A stretch of DNA of 64,000 nucleotides from Desulfarculaceae bacterium (GTDB taxonomy: Bacteria > Desulfobacterota > Desulfarculia > Desulfarculales > Desulfarculaceae): the NCBI GenBank assembly GCA_020444545.1, contig JAHLKT010000006.1, positions 62,001 to 126,000 of the forward strand, read 5' to 3'. Below are positions 59,430 to 64,000 of the stretch, piece by piece; position 1 is the stretch's first letter; the number at the start of each line of letters is the position of its first letter. Both the position numbers and the translations under genes were made by a program. The notes beneath the pieces were generated by a model, which did not search any database, had not been told where the DNA came from, and was given only the letters and a program-made list of their open reading frames with translations.

Positions 59430-60154
59430 TCCGCCCCTCCCACCACCAGGTCGATCTGCTCCAGGGCCTGGACCGGTTTCTCCACCAATGTGTCCGAGGC
59501 CACCTTGCCGTAGATAAGGCGCACCAGGCGGCGGCACATGTTGCCCACCGCGTTGTCATGGGTCACCAGCACGATGGTGCGCCCCTCCTGGTTGAGCCCC
59601 TGCAACAAGGACATGATCTCCAGGGAGGAGCGCTGGTCCAGGTTGCCGGTGGGCTCGTCGGCGAAGATCACCTCCGGGTCGTTGACCAAGGCCCGGGCCA
59701 CGGCCACCCGCTGGCACTCGCCGCCGCTCATCTCGCCGGGGCGGTGGGTCAGGCGGTGGCCCAGCCCCACCCGCTCCAGGGCCTTGCTGGCGCGCTGCTC
59801 GGCGTCCTTGGGGTAGGAGCCCGCGTAGGTGAAGGGCAAGAGCACGTTGTCCAGGGCCGTGGCCTTGGGCAGCAGATGAAAGGCCTGGAACACGAAGCCC
59901 AGCTTGGCGTTGCGCAAGCGGGCCAGCTCGTCGTCGCTCAGGTCGGCCACCTCCAAGCTGTCCAGGAGATAGGAGCCGCCGCTGGGGCGGTCCAGCAGGC
60001 CCAGAATGTGCAGCAGGGTGGACTTGCCCGAGCCCGAGGGGCCCATGATGCCCAGGAACTCGCCCGGCTTCACGTGCAGGTCAATGCCCAGGAGCACCTT
60101 GGTGTCCATCTTGCCGCGGTGGTAGGTCTTGATGATTTTCTTTAGGCGTATCAA
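59426..60154 (-). CDS. MacB/LolD-type ABC ATPase (second system)
   Basis: A 242-residue ATPase. Walker A is GPSGSGKST, the signature is MSGGECQRVAVARAL and Walker B is VIFADEPTGNLD; the switch His is in LVTHDN. The start is TTG at 60154 with GAGGCGGG before it, nine bp after the adaptor stop. The EC in the signature replaces the commoner QQ. Works with the two downstream permeases. Confidence 0.93.
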   Translation of the reverse strand: MIRLKKIIKTYHRGKMDTKVLLGIDLHVKPGEFLGIMGPSGSGKSTLLHILGLLDRPSGGSYLLDSLEVADLSDDELARLRNAKLGFVFQAFHLLPKATALDNVLLPFTYAGSYPKDAEQRASKALERVGLGHRLTHRPGEMSGGECQRVAVARALVNDPEVIFADEPTGNLDQRSSLEIMSLLQGLNQEGRTIVLVTHDNAVGNMCRRLVRLIYGKVASDTLVEKPVQALEQIDLVVGGAD

Positions 60155-60163
60155 GGGCCCGCC

Positions 60164-61411
60164 TCAGTGCTTGGATTTGGGAGCACTGGGCATGGCGGTC
60201 CCCTTGGGCAGGATTACGGTCTGGCCCGGCTGGAGCCCCTCCATCACCTGGACCATCACGTTTTCGCTCCAGCCCAACTTGACCGGGGTGGGCTTCACCT
60301 GGCCGTCCTGCTGCAGGTAGACCAGGGTGGCGCCTTTCTTGCGGCGCACCGCCTTGAGCGGCACCAGGGGCACATCCTTGCGCACCCCGCTGATGATGCT
60401 CACCGTGGCGGTCATCTCCGGCTTGAGCAGGCCTTGGTACTCGCCCATGATCTTTATAGTGACCGGGTAGTACACCACGTCGTCCACGATCTTGGCCGAG
60501 GGTTGCACCGACTCCACCTTGCCCATGAACTTGCGGTGGGGATAGGCATCCACCGTGAAAAAGGCAAATTGCCCCACCTTCACTTTGCCGATGTCTGTCT
60601 CGTCCACGAAGTCGTCCACCTGCAAACGGCTCAGGTCCACGATGTTGATGAAGGTGGGCGAGCTGAGGCTGGCGGCCACGGTCTCGCCCTCCTGGGTGCT
60701 CACGCTGGAGACCACTCCGTCGATGGGCGCGCGCACCGTGGCATAGTCCAGGCTGACCTGGGCGGTGACCACCCGGGCCTTGGCCGCGTTGAGCTCGGCC
60801 TGGGCCACCTTGAGGTCCTGCTCGAAGCCGTGCTTGACCTGGATGGCCTTGGCCTTGGCCGCGGTAAGGCGGGCCTCGGCCACGGCGCGGCGCTCGCGGG
60901 CCTGGTCCAGAGCGTCCTGGGCCACCAGGTCGGTGGAGCGCATCTTCTCCTGACGCTTGAAGCTGAGGTTGGCCAAATCGGCGGTGGCCTTGGCCTCGGT
61001 AAGCTCGGCCTGGGCGCGGGCCACTTCGCGGGGGCCGGTGGTCTGGATGCGCACCAGCTTGGCCTTGGTCGCGTTGAGCTCGGCGCCGGCCTGGTTGAGC
61101 TTGGCCTGGAGGTCCTCATGCTCCAACACGGCCACCACCTGGCCGGCCTTGACCTCCTGACCGATGCTGACCAAGAGCTTTTCCACCCGGCCGCTGACCC
61201 GGGCGCCCACCTTGACCTCGGCCCCCACCTGGGGCTTGACCGTGCCGGTGGAGACCACCAGGCGGCGGATGGTGCCCTGCTTCACCTGGAAGGGCTGTCC
61301 TTTAATCTGGGCTTCGGGGGTGGCTTGGGGCCACCATTGCCAGACCCCCACCGCCAGAGCTGCCACTACTAACAACGCCACTAGCCACTTGATGTTTCGC
61401 GCCTTGCCCAA
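60164..61411 (-). CDS. MacA-type periplasmic adaptor (membrane fusion protein)
   Basis: A protein of about 415 residues with a single N-terminal helix (about 10-28), biotinyl-lipoyl halves (QVGAEVKVGARVSGRVEKL and DYATVRAPIDGVVSSV), a long helical hairpin rich in Ala/Lys, and beta domains. Two TTG codons are possible; the one at 61411 has GGAG six bases upstream, the one at 61417 has it directly adjacent, so 61411 is preferred. No TolC gene follows; the channel from the first system (36-38 kb) could serve both. Confidence 0.9.
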   Translation of the reverse strand: MGKARNIKWLVALLVVAALAVGVWQWWPQATPEAQIKGQPFQVKQGTIRRLVVSTGTVKPQVGAEVKVGARVSGRVEKLLVSIGQEVKAGQVVAVLEHEDLQAKLNQAGAELNATKAKLVRIQTTGPREVARAQAELTEAKATADLANLSFKRQEKMRSTDLVAQDALDQARERRAVAEARLTAAKAKAIQVKHGFEQDLKVAQAELNAAKARVVTAQVSLDYATVRAPIDGVVSSVSTQEGETVAASLSSPTFINIVDLSRLQVDDFVDETDIGKVKVGQFAFFTVDAYPHRKFMGKVESVQPSAKIVDDVVYYPVTIKIMGEYQGLLKPEMTATVSIISGVRKDVPLVPLKAVRRKKGATLVYLQQDGQVKPTPVKLGWSENVMVQVMEGLQPGQTVILPKGTAMPSAPKSKH

Positions 61412-61459
61412 GAACAACTCCAGCGACAGGGAGGATGAATGCTGCTATCTTAGTACATC

Positions 61460-61705
61460 ATGCGAATGGGTGCTACAGCGGCGGCTCTGGAGAAGATGCA
61501 CGCCAAGCTTTTGGCCAAGGCGGTGGACGGCGCCCTGGCCGCCATCGCCCAGAGCCGGGTCATGGAGCGCGAGGAGGCGCTGGCCCTGGCCCGGCGGGTG
61601 CGCCGCCTGGCCGAGAGGCTCTTTCCAGAAAAGTTGGAGACCTTCGACCTTATCTACCGGCCCCGGCTGGAGCGTGCGATCCGGGAACGCTTCCCGGGCC
61701 ACTAG
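61460..61705 (+). CDS. Small helical hypothetical protein
   Basis: An 81-residue, almost fully helical, Arg/Ala/Leu-rich protein with no recognised family. Divergent from the adaptor gene, with 48 bp between starts, and overlapping the end of the convergent Yip1-type gene by about 55 bases. A second Met at residue 3 could be the start. Codon usage supports coding, but support is modest. Confidence 0.5.
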   Translation: MRMGATAAALEKMHAKLLAKAVDGALAAIAQSRVMEREEALALARRVRRLAERLFPEKLETFDLIYRPRLERAIRERFPGH

Positions 61706-62273
61706 GCGGCACGGTCACCTGGGCAGGGGTGATCAGGTACATCAGGAGCACCATTCCCACCACCGACAAGACCAACACCCCCGCCGCCAGGGGGGGGGAC
61801 ATCTCGGCCGCGTCCCGCAGGCCGGCGAACAGCAGGAACAATACGTAGAAGGCCAGGATCACGGTCAGGGGCATGCTTATGCTCAGGGGCAGGAAAGGGG
61901 CCAGGGTGGTGACCACCCAGATGCCGGAGGCATAGGCGTATATGCGCAGGAACCCGCTGAGGGGGTAGGGGTTGCGCATGATGTGGTGGCCCACCACGTA
62001 GAAGAAAACCGCGAAGATCAGAACCTTCAACAGGTTCTGCACCAGGCCGTGGGCCACGGGGGCCACGGGCAGGCCCTGGATGAGCACCGCCGCCACCAGG
62101 GTGCCCGCCCAGGTGGTCAGGTGCACCAGGAGCAGAAAGGCGATGGGGCTGGCCAGGTCGCCCCGGTTGCCCATTTGCCTGAAAAATTGCCTGGGTTTGA
62201 GGGCCGCGGCCATGGCCACCGCCAGGAAATTGGACGGCTGGCGCCAGTCGAAATCCTTGATCATCTGGACCAC
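61650..62273 (-). CDS. Yip1-domain-like membrane protein
   Basis: A 207-residue membrane protein with about five helices, from about residue 42 onward, resembling bacterial Yip1/YIF1-type proteins (LASPIAFLLLVHLTTWAG, then FLRIYAYASGIWV). The start is GTG at 62273, well spaced from GGGAGG; an ATG three codons in is less well placed. The last 15-20 residues overlap a convergent small gene and are Pro/Gly-rich. Role unknown. Confidence 0.7.
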   Translation of the reverse strand: MVQMIKDFDWRQPSNFLAVAMAAALKPRQFFRQMGNRGDLASPIAFLLLVHLTTWAGTLVAAVLIQGLPVAPVAHGLVQNLLKVLIFAVFFYVVGHHIMRNPYPLSGFLRIYAYASGIWVVTTLAPFLPLSISMPLTVILAFYVLFLLFAGLRDAAEMSPPLAAGVLVLSVVGMVLLMYLITPAQVTVPPSGPGSVPGSHAPAGAGR

Positions 62274-62453
62274 GGAACCCTCCCGGAAAAGTTAGCCGCT
62301 TGGGGCACGCTAAGCCATGGGCCCCGTTGTGTCAAGAAGGGGAGCCGCCGCCCCGGGCGGAGGTGGGCAAGTTGTTGGTTTGACCAGCGCCACGGTGATA
62401 TATTACTAAGTGTACGGCGCTGGGTCCGCGCTGCTGGTGAGGAGGAATTCAGC

Positions 62454-63164
62454 TTGAAGTTTCGCCTGATTCCGGCGTTACTGCTGGTGATGTTATGGTC
62501 AGGCTTGACGGCGTGCCCCGCCGGGGCCTTTCCCTTTTCCAGCAGCAGTCTGGTAGAGAGCGACGTCAAGTACCAGGCGGTGCGGTTCGACGACTTCTCG
62601 GACGAGCCCTTCATCCGCGGCCTAGGCTGGGACCTCTACATCGACCTCGATGAATTCCCCCTGATCACCGCCGAGCTGGTTCGCGACGAGGCCTGGCTGA
62701 AGCTGGTCAAGTTCGAGCGCGACACCAGCACCATCCTGCCGGTGCTTTCGGCCCAGCTGTTCCTGACCTACCGCGACATAAGCATCAAGCAGGTGCAGCG
62801 CATCCGGGAAGCGGTCTATCAGAAGATGAGCCGCATCTCTCCCCACAAGCTGCCCGACCCCGGCATCCCGGTGCTCTTGCGCCTAATGTTCCCCGGCCAG
62901 GCCAAGGGAGACGTGATCGGCCTGCTGGAGAAGGAGGCCCGGCGGCGGGGCATAAACCGCAACCAGTACGGCAACCTGCTGTCCTGGCTGTTCGAGGAGG
63001 AGGGCCTGTTCTCGGGCAACGAGTGGGACTGGGAGAACTTCCTGCCCCGTCTGCTCTCGGTGGTGGCCCTGGTGGTGGCGGGCCTGTTCCTCATCGAGTT
63101 CCTGCGCTTTTTGGCCAACCTGGGAATGCGCGCCGTGGGCAACATGGACAAGCGCAAGCGCTGA
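62454..63164 (+). CDS. Exported/membrane-anchored protein of unknown function
   Basis: A 236-residue protein with an N-terminal export signal (hydrophobic LIPALLLVMLW); a Cys in LTAC could make it a lipoprotein, or the signal may be cut after AGA. The middle (about 35-190) is mixed alpha/beta without a known motif. One transmembrane helix lies near 200-222, with a basic end (MDKRKR). The start is TTG at 62454 with a strong GAGGAGG site eight bases upstream; the open frame extends far upstream, but that part is a shadow of other genes. Confidence 0.6.
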   Translation: MKFRLIPALLLVMLWSGLTACPAGAFPFSSSSLVESDVKYQAVRFDDFSDEPFIRGLGWDLYIDLDEFPLITAELVRDEAWLKLVKFERDTSTILPVLSAQLFLTYRDISIKQVQRIREAVYQKMSRISPHKLPDPGIPVLLRLMFPGQAKGDVIGLLEKEARRRGINRNQYGNLLSWLFEEEGLFSGNEWDWENFLPRLLSVVALVVAGLFLIEFLRFLANLGMRAVGNMDKRKR

Positions 63165-63176
63165 TCCCCAAAAGCG

Positions 63177-63209
63177 AAAGGGGCGGCCCCAGCTGGGACA
63201 TCCCCTTTT
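63177..63209. terminator. Bidirectional terminator between convergent genes
   Basis: AAAGGGG (63177-63183) pairs with CCCCTTT (63202-63208). On the plus strand the stem ends in TTTT, and on the minus strand in TTTCGCTTTT. It lies between the convergent stops at 63164 and 63227. Confidence 0.55.
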
Positions 63210-63226
63210 CCCGAATTCAGGCCCCG

Positions 63227-63403
63227 CTACTTCTCGTAGTGGTCCTCCGCCAGGTAGGGGTTCACCTTGCCGCACTTGTTGCAGAGGTAGTAGTTCTGCT
63301 TGTGCAGGGCGTCTTCCAGTTTTTCCATGGGGGTCTGGGCGTACTCCGGGGCCAGGATCTCGTTGTCGCAGCCCTCGGTTTTGCACTTTACGTAAATGGC
63401 CAT
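63227..63403 (-). CDS. Small zinc-ribbon protein (58 residues)
   Basis: A short gene on the minus strand: ATG at 63401-63403, stop TAG at 63227-63229. The 58-residue product has CKTEGC near the N-terminus and CNKCGK near residue 41, a zinc-ribbon layout, with a charged C-terminus ending HYEK. Coding-like composition and a terminator beyond the stop support it. Family not recognised. Confidence 0.7.
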   Translation of the reverse strand: MAIYVKCKTEGCDNEILAPEYAQTPMEKLEDALHKQNYYLCNKCGKVNPYLAEDHYEK

Positions 63404-63546
63404 CAGCCCGCTCCGGCTATTGGTTTTATGGGGGCGCCCGCTTGGGCGGCGATAACACCTGCCTATGGTTGTTTGGCAAGCGGCCCTCTGTCAAGCAAAA
63501 AGCCTCATTGCCACGGGAATCAAGCAGTTGCCCCCGATAGCCGAGC

Positions 63547-63575
63547 TTGACAAGGCCCGGTCCGCGCAATATTAT
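63547..63575 (+). promoter_or_regulatory. Sigma-70 promoter of queA
   Basis: A perfect TTGACA (63547-63552), 17-base spacer, TATTAT (63570-63575), about 105 bp before the queA ATG. Near-consensus, so likely a strong constitutive promoter. Confidence 0.7.
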
Positions 63576-63681
63576 TCATAGTTCGACTTTGAGCGGAGCC
63601 CGCGCCCGAGAGGCCGGGATAACCAGTTGAATTGCCGGGAAAACACCCGGCGGATTGTTTGCAAACCACTCCACGGGACCC

Positions 63682-64000
63682 ATGCCCCAGACCAGCCGCC
63701 CATACCCTGGCTCAGCCTCCGACCCGGCAGCCTACGATTATAGCCTGCCGCCGGAGATGATCGCCCAAAGCCCGGCCCGCCGCCGGGTCATGGCCCGGCT
63801 GATGAGCCTGCCCCGGGACGGCGGCGCGGTGGGCCACCACAAGGTGGCCGCGCTGACCAAGCTTCTCAGGCCCGGCGACCTCTTGGTGCTCAACGACACC
63901 CAGGTGGTTCCCGCCCGCCTGAGCGCCATGAAGCCCACCGGCGGCAAGGTGGAGTTACTGCTCCTTTCGCCGGCCCAGCCCCAGCGCCGGGAGGCGGACG
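63682..64000 (+). CDS. queA: S-adenosylmethionine:tRNA ribosyltransferase-isomerase (partial)
   Basis: The first 106 residues of QueA; the rest lies beyond the window. It adds the ribosyl part of S-adenosylmethionine to preQ1 in tRNA to make epoxyqueuosine. The family N-terminus is plain: YDYSLPPEMIAQSPA, then LLRPGDLLVLNDTQVVPARL. About 15 extra residues precede the usual DYxLP start, and a Met codon at 63682 without a strong ribosome site is assumed. No preQ1 riboswitch was recognised in the leader. Confidence 0.93.
   Translation, partial: MPQTSRPYPGSASDPAAYDYSLPPEMIAQSPARRRVMARLMSLPRDGGAVGHHKVAALTKLLRPGDLLVLNDTQVVPARLSAMKPTGGKVELLLLSPAQPQRREAD

Noticed and set aside
61164-62453. Long upstream extension of the exported protein at 62454
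   Set aside because: The extension runs antisense through the adaptor and Yip1-type genes; a signal peptide and strong ribosome site mark the start at 62454.
1-64000. CRISPR arrays, phage or transposase genes
   Set aside because: No regularly spaced repeats, cas genes, integrase or transposase motifs were seen in any gene.

Overview
The window is about 64 kb of uniformly GC-rich (roughly two-thirds G+C) bacterial chromosome, densely coding on both strands. I recognise no phage, insertion sequence, integron or CRISPR array. The content suggests an anaerobic Desulfobacterota ('deltaproteobacterial') organism, possibly of the Desulfarculales type. The evidence is a periplasmic [NiFe] hydrogenase with its own maturation genes, futalosine-type menaquinone genes (UbiD/UbiA pair), a TAXI-TRAP solute importer, a zinc/corrinoid-type methyltransferase, a fused acetyl-CoA carboxylase carboxyltransferase, and DUF3786, DUF3795 and DUF2284 proteins. 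The taxonomic placement is inference. No rRNA or other phylogenetic marker was used.

Layout. 1-2.3 kb: a GAF-domain sensor, MreB and a small Cys-rich protein. 2.3-9.9 kb: a long minus-strand gene train (UbiD, UbiA, a J-domain/receiver fusion, a GalT-like transferase, an acyl-CoA ligase, a DivIVA protein, DUF167, a membrane-anchored metallopeptidase). 10-12.4 kb: lipid genes (HAD phosphatase plus CDP-alcohol phosphatidyltransferase) and a cytochrome P460/DUF4079 pair. 12.5-18.4 kb: a zinc ribbon, a DUF255 thioredoxin-fold protein, DUF134, an MFS carrier with an orphan DctP protein, and a lipid kinase. 18.7-23.7 kb: small proteins, tRNA-His, fused AccA-AccD, DUF3786/DUF3795, tRNA-Arg and an Asp-nucleophile hydrolase. 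23.8-30.8 kb: a divergent GntR regulator facing a TAXI-TRAP importer, a UroD-family methyltransferase and an L-cysteine desulfidase-like enzyme. 31-35.5 kb: a membrane protein, a tyrosine-leader attenuator with DAHP synthase, a lipoprotein and a diguanylate cyclase. 35.6-41.7 kb: a DsbA-like protein, TolC, a PAS-fused membrane fusion protein and MacB-type ABC genes. 41.8-49 kb: a PMT-type glycosyltransferase with a radical SAM enzyme, a CobD-like aminotransferase, a glycine-zipper lipoprotein, an NtrC-type regulator and an AEC carrier. 49.3-52.8 kb: a chelatase-like BchI/DUF2284/BchD operon. 53.2-56.9 kb: the hydrogenase operon. 57-61.4 kb: a second MacA/LolD/MacB-type export operon. 61.4-64 kb: small proteins and the start of queA.

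How the genes work together. The hydrogenase has a Tat signal on the small subunit and no membrane anchor, so it should act in the periplasm with soluble carriers. Menaquinone made through the UbiD/UbiA pair is the likely membrane electron carrier. The TAXI-TRAP importer, an MtbA-like Zn enzyme (H238, C240, C320) and a CyuA-like desulfidase form a co-directional candidate catabolic locus for a small organosulfur or methylated substrate under GntR control.

The most notable items are: (i) a 45-codon leader peptide with six Tyr codons in seven, placed before mutually exclusive RNA hairpins upstream of DAHP synthase, which is a tyrosine attenuator; (ii) a PAS domain fused to the cytoplasmic end of an efflux membrane fusion protein; (iii) a J-domain/receiver fusion inside the menaquinone gene train; (iv) an NtrC-type activator whose phospho-acceptor Asp is Asn; (v) the TRAP/methyltransferase/desulfidase locus. 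Several genes use TTG starts with good ribosome binding sites.
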